14,240 nt of DNA, from the NCBI GenBank assembly GCA_947628025.1, contig CANQYH010000053.1, forward strand, positions 1 to 14,240, written 5' to 3'. Made by a program: the position numbers and the translations under genes. Below, in pieces: positions 1 through 5,159 of this stretch. Under the pieces are notes generated by a model. The model was not told where the DNA came from and ran no database searches. It was given only the letters and a program-made list of their open reading frames with translations. Source of the stretch: an uncultured Lachnospiraceae bacterium. GTDB lineage: Bacteria > Bacillota > Clostridia > Lachnospirales > Lachnospiraceae. Positions within the stretch are counted from its first letter, which is position 1; every line of letters begins with the position of its first letter.

Positions 1-1
1 G

Positions 2-898
2 GAAGAAAATCCCATCGTCATCCCGGAACATCCCCTCTACGGCGACTATCCGCCAAAGATCGCGGAATCCGAGGTCAAACCGGTGAAAGAATCCGGCGAG
101 ATCGTCCTGAGCCGGGTAGTAGTCCCCCAGACCATCGTCGTCCACGACGGCCCGCCCACCGATTCCTCCGCCAAAAATTATTACGTGCCCTACCGGGACT
201 ACGTAAAAAACGTAGCTTCCAGCGAGATCTACGCTACCTGGCCCCAGGCCACGATCACCGCCAATGTGCTGGCAATCATGTCCTTTACCCTAAACCGTGT
301 CTACACTGAATGGTACCGGAACCAAGGTTACGACTTTACCATCACCTCCTCTACGGCTTTCGATCACAAATGGATCTACGGCCGGAACATTTACGAAAGC
401 ATCTCCCTGACCGTAGACGAGATCTTTGACAATTACCTCTCCCGCCCCGATGTGAAACAGCCGATCCTGACTCAGTACTGCGACGGCCGGAAAGTATCTT
501 GTCCTGGATGGATGACACAATGGGGATCCGCCGGCTTAGGCGAGCGCGGCTACAGCCCCATCGAGATCCTGCGCTACTTCTACGGCTCGGATATCTATGT
601 CAACACGGCGGAGCAGATCGCGGGGATCCCCTCTTCCTGGCCCGGAGAGGAACTGACTGTCGGCTCTTCCGGACAGAAAGTGCGGCAGCTGCAGGAACAG
701 CTCAATTCGATCGCAGGCATCTACACCGCCATTCCCAGGATCACTGCCGACGGACTTTACGGACCGGCTACGGCCGAGGCGGTCCGCGCGTTTCAGTCAA
801 TATTCGGCCTGCCCCAGACCGGAAACGCCGACTTCCGTACCTGGTACCGCGTTTCACATATCTACGTGGGCATTACGCGGATCGCGGAACTGCAGTAA
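2..898 (+). CDS. SpoIID-like / peptidoglycan-binding domain protein (5' end missing)
   Basis: The frame is open from the first bases of the window and ends in TAA at 896-898, so the true start lies to the left; a GTG at 83 is in frame but need not be the start. The visible 298 residues fall into two parts. The first (about 170-640) resembles SpoIID/LytB-type proteins: a YxxYVKNVxxSEIY stretch, a long helix with FTLNRVYTEWYRNQGYDF, and a C-terminal WMTQWGSAGLGERGY...EILRYFYG block. The second (about 650-860) is a PG_binding_1 fold with GSSGQKVRQLQEQL and DGLYGPATAEAVRAFQ. Family knowledge suggests binding or remodelling of cell wall, possibly in spores. The enzymatic role is not shown, because the N-terminus and any further domains are off the window. 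No convincing U-tailed terminator follows. Fairly sure of the family, unsure of the role. Confidence 0.8.
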   Translation, partial: EENPIVIPEHPLYGDYPPKIAESEVKPVKESGEIVLSRVVVPQTIVVHDGPPTDSSAKNYYVPYRDYVKNVASSEIYATWPQATITANVLAIMSFTLNRVYTEWYRNQGYDFTITSSTAFDHKWIYGRNIYESISLTVDEIFDNYLSRPDVKQPILTQYCDGRKVSCPGWMTQWGSAGLGERGYSPIEILRYFYGSDIYVNTAEQIAGIPSSWPGEELTVGSSGQKVRQLQEQLNSIAGIYTAIPRITADGLYGPATAEAVRAFQSIFGLPQTGNADFRTWYRVSHIYVGITRIAELQ

Positions 899-903
899 CG
901 GCG

Positions 904-934
904 CCGGAACGGGCCGTTTAAGGATACGGTCAAA
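904..934. repeat. 31-nt hairpin repeat, copy 1 (left edge of hicAB island)
   Basis: The sequence starts CCGGAACGGGCCGTT and ends ATACGGTCAAA. It matches 2271-2301 at 27 of 31 positions. The arms GGCCGT (912-917) and ACGGTC (926-931) can pair, with one G-U. All four differences from the other copy fall in the 8-nt loop (918-925). It begins 6 nt after the stop codon of the peptidoglycan-binding gene. Confidence 0.75.
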
Positions 935-949
935 GAAATCATAATCTAT

Positions 950-964
950 TACGTAAATTATGTA
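950..964. promoter_or_regulatory. Probable HicB operator O1 (15-bp near-palindrome)
   Basis: TACGTAAATTATGTA is an inverted repeat around a central base with one mismatch. It lies exactly 30 bp, about three helical turns, upstream of the perfect version at 980-994. It is upstream of the hicA -35 box. Assignment to HicB is inferred from the RHH domain of HicB and the position. Confidence 0.6.
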
Positions 965-972
965 TTATTCCA

Positions 973-1001
973 TTGACATTACGTAAATTACGTAGTATAA
1001 T
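973..1001 (+). promoter_or_regulatory. hicAB promoter (consensus sigma-A type)
   Basis: TTGACA (973-978), a 17-nt spacer and TATAAT (996-1001) match the housekeeping consensus at every base. Transcription should start near 1008, leaving a leader of about 15 nt before hicA. The spacer is almost entirely filled by the palindrome at 980-994, so a bound repressor would cover the polymerase site. Confidence 0.85.
980..994. promoter_or_regulatory. Probable HicB operator O2 inside the promoter spacer
   Basis: TACGTAAATTACGTA is a perfect inverted repeat around one central base (TACGTAA-A-TTACGTA), placed between the -35 and -10 boxes of hicA. HicB antitoxins with an RHH or HTH domain commonly repress their own operon. 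That HicB binds here is inference. Confidence 0.65.
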
Positions 1002-1022
1002 GTAATCGTAGGAGGTGAGGAA

Positions 1023-1199
1023 ATGAAACGTAGGGACTTAACCCGAGAATTGGAGAAAGCCGGATACAAAGCGATTAGAGACGACGGGGATCATACGATC
1101 TACGCCAAAGACGGATACCGGCCGGTGCAAGTCCCCAGACACCAAGAAATTAACGAATATACGGCAAGAGCGATCCTAAAGGCGGCAGGCCTGCAATAA
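1023..1199 (+). CDS. hicA: HicA-family mRNA interferase toxin
   Basis: This 58-residue protein begins MKRRDLTRELEKAGYKAIRD and contains GDHTIYAKDG, the HicA motif (usually GSHxx[FY]) whose His is catalytic; here it is His24. It continues with VQVPRHQEINEYTARAILKAAGL, matching the family's 'vPrH.kei...t...Ilkqagl' ending. The fold is a small double-stranded-RNA-binding-like domain that cleaves mRNA. The start is fixed by AGGAGGT (1010-1016), 6 nt before ATG. It sits 41 nt upstream of hicB in the usual toxin-first order, under a consensus promoter. The length is at the short end for HicA, but all landmarks are present, so it is probably an intact toxin. Confidence 0.9.
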   Translation: MKRRDLTRELEKAGYKAIRDDGDHTIYAKDGYRPVQVPRHQEINEYTARAILKAAGLQ

Positions 1200-1240
1200 G
1201 GCCCGGCTCTTCCGGATTAATATAAAAGGAGGATCATGGT

Positions 1241-1624
1241 ATGGCAGAATATGTATATCCCGCTATTTTTCATACAAACGAAGACGGCTCCTACACGGTA
1301 ATATATCCGGATCTCCCCGGATGCATTACGGAGGGGAAGTCCATGGCCAACGCCTTACAAATGGCGCAGTCCGCACTATCCCAATGGATTGAATATCTGA
1401 TCGAAAGCAAAGCAGAGATTCCTGCTGCCGCCGCTCCGGCATCTATTGAGACTGCACCGGACGAATTCGTAAATCTTATCTGCGCTGTCGTCAGAGATCA
1501 GCGTGCTGTCAGACGTACTGTCAGTCTCCCAAAGTGGATGGATGATCTCGCCTCCGACGCTGGATTGAGTCTATCGCGGATTCTCCAGGAAGCGCTGACC
1601 GAGCGGCTGCGCGTAAGGCGTTAA
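1241..1624 (+). CDS. hicB: HicB-family antitoxin with C-terminal RHH domain
   Basis: This 127-residue protein starts at ATG 1241, 8 nt after AGGAGG (1227-1232). Residues 5-70 form the HicB partial RNase-H-like fold, recognisable by YPAIFHTNEDGSYTVIYPDL, then PGCITEG and a helix (SMANALQMAQSALSQWIEYL). Residues about 88-125 (RAVRRTVSLPKWMDDLA...SLSRILQEALTERL) form a ribbon-helix-helix DNA-binding domain. The N-terminal part should bind and block HicA. The RHH part should repress the operon by binding the palindromes at 950-964 and 980-994. The family call is strong; the operator link is inferred from position. Confidence 0.92.
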   Translation: MAEYVYPAIFHTNEDGSYTVIYPDLPGCITEGKSMANALQMAQSALSQWIEYLIESKAEIPAAAAPASIETAPDEFVNLICAVVRDQRAVRRTVSLPKWMDDLASDAGLSLSRILQEALTERLRVRR

Positions 1625-1630
1625 GCACCT

Positions 1631-1649
1631 CTCCGTGCCAGAATCTGAC
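1631..1649. repeat. 19-nt repeat downstream of hicB, copy 1
   Basis: CTCCGTGCCAGAATCTGAC lies 6 nt after the hicB stop and matches 2199-2217, after the second hicB-like gene, at 17 of 19 positions. It carries a near-palindrome (GCCAGA-A-TCTGAC). The shared 3' flank supports duplication of the hicB gene together with its downstream sequence. Confidence 0.6.
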
Positions 1650-1688
1650 GCAGAAAAAGCACATTGAAACCGTTCGTACCTGAAAGTT

Positions 1689-1717
1689 TTGGCAGTTTAT
1701 TCTATGAAAGACATAGT
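1689..1717 (+). promoter_or_regulatory. Weak candidate promoter for the second hicB-like gene
   Basis: TTGGCA (1689-1694), a 17-nt spacer and CATAGT (1712-1717) make a moderate sigma-A match in an otherwise gene-free stretch. It would give a leader of roughly 135 nt containing both inverted repeats described next. Read-through from hicAB is an alternative. Confidence 0.3.
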
Positions 1718-1745
1718 AAAAAGCGTCTGCTGCAAACAGATGCAC

Positions 1746-1769
1746 GGCTAATTGCCATGGCAGTTAGCC
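1746..1769. repeat. 24-bp near-perfect palindrome
   Basis: GGCTAA (1746-1751) and TTAGCC (1764-1769) flank a centre containing TGCCATGGCA. The whole 24 bp is self-complementary except for one T-G position (1752 against 1763). It could be a cruciform or RNA hairpin, a protein-binding site, or the end of a decayed element. No function is assigned. Confidence 0.6.
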
Positions 1770-1783
1770 CAACCAATTAGTTG

Positions 1784-1823
1784 CAGAAATAGCCGTGTTC
1801 TTTAGTCGGGACGGCTATTTCTG
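1784..1823 (+). terminator. 13-bp perfect stem-loop before the second hicB-like gene
   Basis: CAGAAATAGCCGT (1784-1796) pairs perfectly with ACGGCTATTTCTG (1811-1823), with a 14-nt loop. The downstream run ATTTTA is moderately T-rich. It may end hicAB transcription, or act as an attenuator for the gene starting at 1859. It lies 25 nt ahead of that gene's ribosome site. Confidence 0.55.
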
Positions 1824-1858
1824 TATTTTATCACTGTCTCTTATAGCAGGAGGTTCCT

Positions 1859-2188
1859 ATGAAACTTGTTTATCCGGCCGTCTTTATTCCTTGCGAAGAG
1901 CTGACGGGCTACACCGTAACCGTTCCGGATCTTCCCGGATGTATCACAGAGGGCCACAGCTTATCCGAAGCCATTGAAATGGGAATCGACGCTGCGAGCG
2001 GATGGATCCTCGATGAAATTGAAGACGGCAACCCCTACCCGGCCGCCAGCCGGCTGCAGGATGTAACCGTTCCGGCCGGCAGCTTCGTCAATTTTCTGTT
2101 GCTGGATATGGACAATTATGCAGAACACTATGGCGATAAGGCCGTCCGAAAAGCTGTCACACTCCCAATGCCAAACAGCGCCCGCTAA
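1859..2188 (+). CDS. Second HicB-like antitoxin, lacking its DNA-binding end
   Basis: This 109-residue protein starts at ATG 1859 behind AGGAGGT (1848-1854). Residues 2-65 reproduce the HicB fold (YPAVF, GYTVTVPDLPGCITEG, a SLSEAIEMGIDAASGWIL helix), and the middle (PAGSFVNFLLLDMDNY) is also shared with the upstream hicB. At residue 95 the RHH entry strand begins (KAVRKAVTLP) and then stops after MPNSAR. In the upstream gene the same point continues for about 25 residues of RHH helices. No hicA-like gene lies within reach on either strand. It is therefore an orphan paralog, either a decaying duplicate or an antitoxin that can neutralise a toxin without binding DNA. The family call is firm; activity is unknown. 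Confidence 0.8.
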   Translation: MKLVYPAVFIPCEELTGYTVTVPDLPGCITEGHSLSEAIEMGIDAASGWILDEIEDGNPYPAASRLQDVTVPAGSFVNFLLLDMDNYAEHYGDKAVRKAVTLPMPNSAR

Positions 2189-2198
2189 AAACCATACG

Positions 2199-2217
2199 CT
2201 CCGTGTCAGATTCTGAC
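2199..2217. repeat. 19-nt repeat downstream of second hicB-like gene, copy 2
   Basis: CTCCGTGTCAGATTCTGAC lies 10 nt after the stop codon. It contains a perfect odd palindrome (GTCAGA-T-TCTGAC, 2205-2217) and pairs with the copy at 1631-1649. Confidence 0.6.
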
Positions 2218-2270
2218 AAATCCAACCATACTATTATTCCGCAGGAATACATCTTCACGGAATCCGAGGA

Positions 2271-2301
2271 CCGGAACGGGCCGTTACTGTATACGGTCAA
2301 A
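2271..2301. repeat. 31-nt hairpin repeat, copy 2 (right edge of hicAB island)
   Basis: It has the same 15-nt start and 11-nt end as 904-934. The stem arms at 2279-2284 and 2293-2298 are conserved, and the loop (2285-2292) is diverged. With copy 1 it brackets about 1.4 kb holding hicA, hicB and the second hicB-like gene. Confidence 0.75.
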
Positions 2302-2315
2302 CGTATGGAATAAAA

Positions 2316-2348
2316 CTTGCCGCTGCCCGCCCGGCGGGTAACGGCAAG
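2316..2348. repeat. GC-rich hairpin
   Basis: CTTGCCG (2316-2322) pairs with CGGCAAG (2342-2348), with a further inner CCCG/CGGG pairing. It lacks an adjacent T-run, so it is not a classical terminator. It could protect the upstream transcript's end or act as a Rho-independent pause. Confidence 0.5.
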
Positions 2349-2387
2349 ATCCAGTTGAAACCTATTTTGATATCTTTAAGAAACCGC

Positions 2388-2415
2388 TTGAAATGTTTAC
2401 GATTCCGCATATAAT
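2388..2415 (+). promoter_or_regulatory. Probable map promoter
   Basis: TTGAAA (2388-2393), a 16-nt spacer and TATAAT (2410-2415). ATTCCGC (2402-2408) and GCGGAAT (2421-2427) form a 7-bp inverted repeat flanking the -10 box and probable start site, which could be an operator. The leader to map would be about 80 nt. Confidence 0.65.
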
Positions 2416-2459
2416 AGATAGCGGAATTTCATTTGACAGAAAGTACATACAAATAAAAC

Positions 2460-2482
2460 AGCAGGGAAAACGCCCTGCTTTT
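2460..2482 (+). terminator. Terminator-like hairpin in the map leader
   Basis: AGCAGGG (2460-2466) pairs with CCCTGCT (2473-2479) around a 6-nt loop, followed by a short T-run (2479-2482). It lies between the promoter at 2388-2415 and the map ribosome site (2487-2493). It is either the end of the upstream unit or an attenuator. Confidence 0.6.
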
Positions 2483-2504
2483 ACGCAAAGGAGCATACAT
2501 ACCC

Positions 2505-3377
2505 ATGCATATCATTAACCGGAACAGCCCCTGCTGGTGCGGCAGCGGACTAAAGTATAAAAAATGCCATTACGACTTCGACCAGATGATCTCCTATTTC
2601 AGAAACCAGGGCCATCTGGTTCCCGACCACGACATGATCAAAACCCCGGCCCAGATCGCGGGCATCCGGGAGAGCGCGAAAGTCAACATCGCTGTGCTGG
2701 ATTATGTGGCGGATCACATCCGGGCCGGAGTCTCCACTGAGGAGATCGACCGCTGGGTCTACGAACAGACCACTCGCTTCGGCGCAGTCCCGGCGCCCCT
2801 GCATTACGAGGGATTTCCCAAAAGCGTCTGCACCTCCGTCAATGAAGTCGTCTGCCACGGCATTCCCAGCAGCGAACAGATCCTGAAAGACGGCGATATC
2901 GTCAATGTAGACTGTTCCACGATCCTGAACGGATATTTTTCCGACTCCTCCCGTATGTTCCTGATCGGAAATGTAACCTCTGAAAAGCAGAAACTGGTAG
3001 AGGTTACAAAAGAGTGTATGTATCTGGGACTGGAGCAGGTGAAACCCTGGAACTTCCTGGGAGATATGGGACAGGTGATCAACGATCACGCCATGGAAAA
3101 CGGCTACCAGGTAGTCCGCGATATCGGCGGCCACGGCGTGGGCATCGAGTTTCACGAAGATCCCTGGGTCAGCTATGTCTCTACGAAAGGGACCGATATG
3201 CTCATGGTTCCCGGCATGATGTTCACCATCGAACCGATGATCAATATGGGGACCTGGGAGATCACCATCGATGAAACCGACGATTGGACTGTCCGCACGG
3301 CAGACCTGAAACCCTCCGCTCAGTGGGAAATCCAGGTTCTGGTCACGGAGGACGGGCATGAAGTGATCGCATACTAA
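2505..3377 (+). CDS. map: Type I methionine aminopeptidase with N-terminal SEC-C motif
   Basis: This 290-residue cytoplasmic metallopeptidase removes the initiator Met from new proteins. Residues 7-22 form a SEC-C zinc motif (NSPCWCGSGLKYKKCH; Cys10, Cys12, Cys21, His22), thought to help ribosome or protein association. The catalytic pita-bread domain follows from about residue 45. All five metal ligands are visible: Asp136 (IVNVD), Asp147 (YFSD), His210 (GGHGVG), Glu243 (FTIEP) and Glu275 (AQWEI). The supporting His118 (VVCHG) and His217 (EFHEDP) are also present. The start is ATG 2505 behind AAAGGAG (2487-2493), an 11-nt spacing, and it places the SEC-C motif at the very N-terminus. It appears monocistronic. 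Confidence 0.95.
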   Translation: MHIINRNSPCWCGSGLKYKKCHYDFDQMISYFRNQGHLVPDHDMIKTPAQIAGIRESAKVNIAVLDYVADHIRAGVSTEEIDRWVYEQTTRFGAVPAPLHYEGFPKSVCTSVNEVVCHGIPSSEQILKDGDIVNVDCSTILNGYFSDSSRMFLIGNVTSEKQKLVEVTKECMYLGLEQVKPWNFLGDMGQVINDHAMENGYQVVRDIGGHGVGIEFHEDPWVSYVSTKGTDMLMVPGMMFTIEPMINMGTWEITIDETDDWTVRTADLKPSAQWEIQVLVTEDGHEVIAY

Positions 3378-3480
3378 ACAAATATTCTGAACCGCCCTTA
3401 CGAGCTCCGCACGCGCCGGCAGACTTTTTTCGATTTTCAGGAAAAGGCCGCCTCGCGGATGATTTCAAAAAAGAAACTGT

Positions 3481-3506
3481 GAAAAAGGAGGCTTTCCTGC
3501 TTTTTC
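3481..3506. terminator. Hairpin with A- and T-rich arms after map
   Basis: GAAAAAG (3481-3487) pairs with CTTTTTC (3500-3506), extended by AGG/CCT after one mismatch, with a 4-nt loop. The symmetrical A/T arms fit a bidirectional intrinsic terminator. Confidence 0.5.
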
Positions 3507-3563
3507 CGGCTCTTTCCATCCTTTCTTTTTGGCCACCCTATCTTCAATCCACCGCTGCCAACC

Positions 3564-3586
3564 GGAGGCGCCGCTGAGGCGCTTCC
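3564..3586. terminator. Second hairpin, GC-rich, before cotJA
   Basis: GGAGGCGCC (3564-3572) pairs with GGCGCTTCC (3578-3586) through nine positions including one G-U, with a 5-nt loop; TTT follows. It is a possible weak terminator upstream of the cotJ promoter. Confidence 0.4.
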
Positions 3587-3687
3587 TTTCCATCTCTAGC
3601 ACAAATCCGCCAACATAACCTCCTGATCCAAAGCAGATACTATCTCTGACACACGCAAACACACGCTTATTTTATGGAAAGGAGTGT

Positions 3688-3942
3688 ATGAATATGAGCA
3701 AGTCCTCAGACTGCGGCTGCCGGACCGCGGCCCCATTGCCGGCCGGCCAGGACGCATATGGCGTTTCTCAGCCGTCCGATTCCTGCGGCTGCGCGTCCGC
3801 CGCTTTGCTGGCCATCGTCACGGTTCCGGCACAGCCCTGGGAAACGCCCTATGACCCCTGCAATGCCCTGCGGCGCGGAACCATTTTCTCAAGTCTGGAC
3901 AAACCATTTTTCGCAGCGGGAGGTGATACCCTTGGCAGATAG
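3688..3942 (+). CDS. cotJA: Spore coat protein CotJA
   Basis: This 84-residue protein has the CotJA signature in its second half: VPAQPWETPYDPCNALRRGT followed by IFSSLDKPF. CotJA is made in the mother cell during sporulation and is incorporated with CotJC into the inner coat. The N-terminal half carries two spaced Cys motifs (DCGCR and SCGCA), which may allow crosslinking; this half is poorly conserved in the family. AAGGAG (3679-3684) lies 3 nt before ATG 3688 and 9 nt before an in-frame ATG at 3694, so the true start may be the second Met. It overlaps cotJB by 11 nt. By family knowledge sigma-E control is expected; no clear promoter was seen. Confidence 0.85.
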   Translation: MNMSKSSDCGCRTAAPLPAGQDAYGVSQPSDSCGCASAALLAIVTVPAQPWETPYDPCNALRRGTIFSSLDKPFFAAGGDTLGR

Positions 3943-4267
3943 AAACGCGCTGCTGAAACAGATCGGCGAAACCAGCTTCACATTGGACGAACTTCGTCTG
4001 TACCTGGACACCCACCCGCTGGATGAAAACGCCATGAACGCCTACGCGGAACACGCAGACCGGCGCAGGCAGCTTCTGAACGAATACGCGGACCGGTTTG
4101 AACCCCTGACCTGCGACTGCATCTGCACGGAAACCAACGGAAGCGACGGGACAAAAACTCAATATCCCGGCCAAAAACACTGGACCTGGGCGGACGGTCC
4201 CATTCCCTGGGATACGGAAGCAAACGCCTATGCGGAAAGCGCCGCCGGAACGAAAGGAGGGATCTGA
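3932..4267 (+). CDS. cotJB: Spore coat protein CotJB (TTG start)
   Basis: The likely start is TTG at 3932, 6 nt after GGGAGGTG (3918-3925), inside the end of cotJA. This gives 111 residues that align with CotJB from the first residues: ADRNALLKQIGETSFTLDEL, RLYLDTHPLDENAMNAY and a later WTWADGPIPWDTEANAY ending. In-frame ATGs further upstream lie within cotJA and would add a non-CotJB tail. CotJB is a small protein that partners CotJA and CotJC in coat assembly; its biochemical role is not well defined. The middle has a Cys pair (CDCIC) not needed for the family call. It ends 2 nt before cotJC. Confidence 0.88.
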   Translation: MADRNALLKQIGETSFTLDELRLYLDTHPLDENAMNAYAEHADRRRQLLNEYADRFEPLTCDCICTETNGSDGTKTQYPGQKHWTWADGPIPWDTEANAYAESAAGTKGGI

Positions 4268-4269
4268 CC

Positions 4270-4881
4270 ATGTGGACCTATGAAAAAAGACTCCAGTTCC
4301 CGGTGCGCATCACCAAAACCTGCCCCAAGACCGCATCGCTGATCATCAGCCAGTTCGGCGGCCCCGACGGGGAACTGGCCGCTTCCATGCGTTATCTTTC
4401 CCAGAGATATTCGATGCCATGCAAAGAAACCGGCGGGCTCCTGACTGATATCGGCACCGAAGAGCTGGCGCATCTGGAAATGATCTGCGCCATCATTTAC
4501 CAGCTCACCAAAGACCTGACGCCGGAACAGGCGAAAACCGCAGGCTTTGACGCCTATTATATCGACCATACCGCCGCTCTCTGGCCCACGGCGGCCGCAG
4601 GCGTCCCGTTCAATGCCTGCGAGTTCCAGTCCAAGGGCGACGCCATTACCGACCTGACGGAGGATCTGGCTGCGGAACAGAAAGCCCGCACCACCTACGA
4701 CAACCTGCTCCGCGTCATCGACGACCCGGACGTGACCGCGCCTCTGCGTTTCCTGCGCCAGAGGGAGATCGTCCATTTCCAGCGGTTCGGAGAGGCCCTG
4801 GAAAAGATCAAGGACCGTCTGGACGCGAAAAACTTCTATTATTATAACCCGGAGTTTGACAAGCAGTTTGTGAAAGCATAA
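4270..4881 (+). CDS. cotJC: Spore coat protein CotJC, manganese-catalase family
   Basis: This 203-residue four-helix-bundle protein is of the dimanganese catalase family, the third member of the coat operon. The expected metal ligands are visible: Glu35 (DGELAAS), Glu65 and His68 (TEELAHLE), Glu136 (AAEQKAR) and His169 (REIVHFQ). It begins WTYEKRLQFPVRI and ends YYYNPEFDKQF, both typical of CotJC. It probably sits in the coat and may remove peroxide. ATG 4270 follows AAAGGAGGG near the end of cotJB, with a 2-nt gap between the genes, so translation is probably coupled. A long hairpin follows at 4890-4942. Confidence 0.93.
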   Translation: MWTYEKRLQFPVRITKTCPKTASLIISQFGGPDGELAASMRYLSQRYSMPCKETGGLLTDIGTEELAHLEMICAIIYQLTKDLTPEQAKTAGFDAYYIDHTAALWPTAAAGVPFNACEFQSKGDAITDLTEDLAAEQKARTTYDNLLRVIDDPDVTAPLRFLRQREIVHFQRFGEALEKIKDRLDAKNFYYYNPEFDKQFVKA

Positions 4882-4889
4882 ACGAAAAA

Positions 4890-4942
4890 GAAAGCATGGG
4901 CATTTCCAGGGACCGCTATCTTCTGGGACCGCCCATGCTTTC
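4890..4942 (+). terminator. Long hairpin after cotJC
   Basis: GAAAGCATGGGC (4890-4901) pairs perfectly over 12 bp with GCCCATGCTTTC (4931-4942). A small inner CCAG/CTGG pairing lies in the 29-nt loop. It starts 8 nt after the stop codon. The T-run is short, but the position and strength suit the operon's end. Confidence 0.65.
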
Positions 4943-5085
4943 GCGCATTTTCCATTTATCCCGCATTTTCTCCCGCCGTTCCTTTTCTTTGGGCCGTACA
5001 TATTTGCCGGCGCCCCGGCCGGGCCTTACAATCCGGCGGTTCAAGGGCAAAAAGACCGCGGCTCTCTGTTTTTTCTGTCAAATGA

Positions 5086-5114
5086 TTGCCAAATCGCGGT
5101 TTCCGTTATATAAT
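5086..5114 (+). promoter_or_regulatory. Promoter of the hybrid kinase operon
   Basis: TTGCCA (5086-5091), a 17-nt spacer and TATAAT (5109-5114). Transcription should begin near 5121. A/T-rich arms at 5116-5125 and 5129-5138 could fold a hairpin at the 5' end of the transcript. Confidence 0.7.
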
Positions 5115-5159
5115 TAAAAAGGGAATTTTTCTCTTTTTATGTAAAGAGGGGTATGTTTT

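Larger units (their letters stand above)
2189..2504. other. Gene-free stretch between the hicB-like gene and map
   Basis: No credible open frame is present on either strand, including no hicA partner. In order it holds the second 19-nt repeat, the second 31-nt hairpin repeat, a GC-rich hairpin, a sigma-A type promoter and a terminator-like hairpin in the map leader. Each is listed separately. Confidence 0.7.
3378..3687. other. Gene-free stretch between map and cotJA
   Basis: No protein-like frame was recognised. A T-run at 3425-3430 may mark the end of the map transcript. Two hairpins at 3481-3506 and 3564-3586 are listed separately. The promoter of the cotJ operon should lie here and is expected to be sigma-E type, but no -35/-10 pair could be picked with confidence. 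Confidence 0.6.

Noticed and set aside
1703..1780. Possible hicA remnant upstream of the second hicB-like gene (MKDIVK, then with a frameshift KRLLQTDA)
   Set aside because: Only the first dozen residues vaguely recall a HicA N-terminus; there is no GxHxx motif and the frame stops quickly. Too weak to call a pseudogene.
899..2301. Insertion sequence or prophage carrying hicAB
   Set aside because: No transposase, integrase or tRNA attachment site was found inside or at the edges; only the 31-nt repeats bracket the segment.
2422..2504. Riboswitch in the map leader
   Set aside because: Only about 40 nt precede the terminator-like stem, too short for known aptamers, and no conserved aptamer core was seen.
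2550..3359. 269-codon frame on the minus strand opposite map
   Set aside because: All five metal ligands and the SEC-C motif belong to the plus-strand frame; the minus translation is featureless.
3465..3662. 65-codon minus-strand frame between map and cotJA
   Set aside because: GTG start without a ribosome site, no recognised motif, and it runs through two hairpins that look like terminators.
4896..5117. 73-codon plus-strand frame after cotJC
   Set aside because: It spans the cotJC hairpin and ends past the kinase promoter's -10 box; low-complexity basic translation without a ribosome site.
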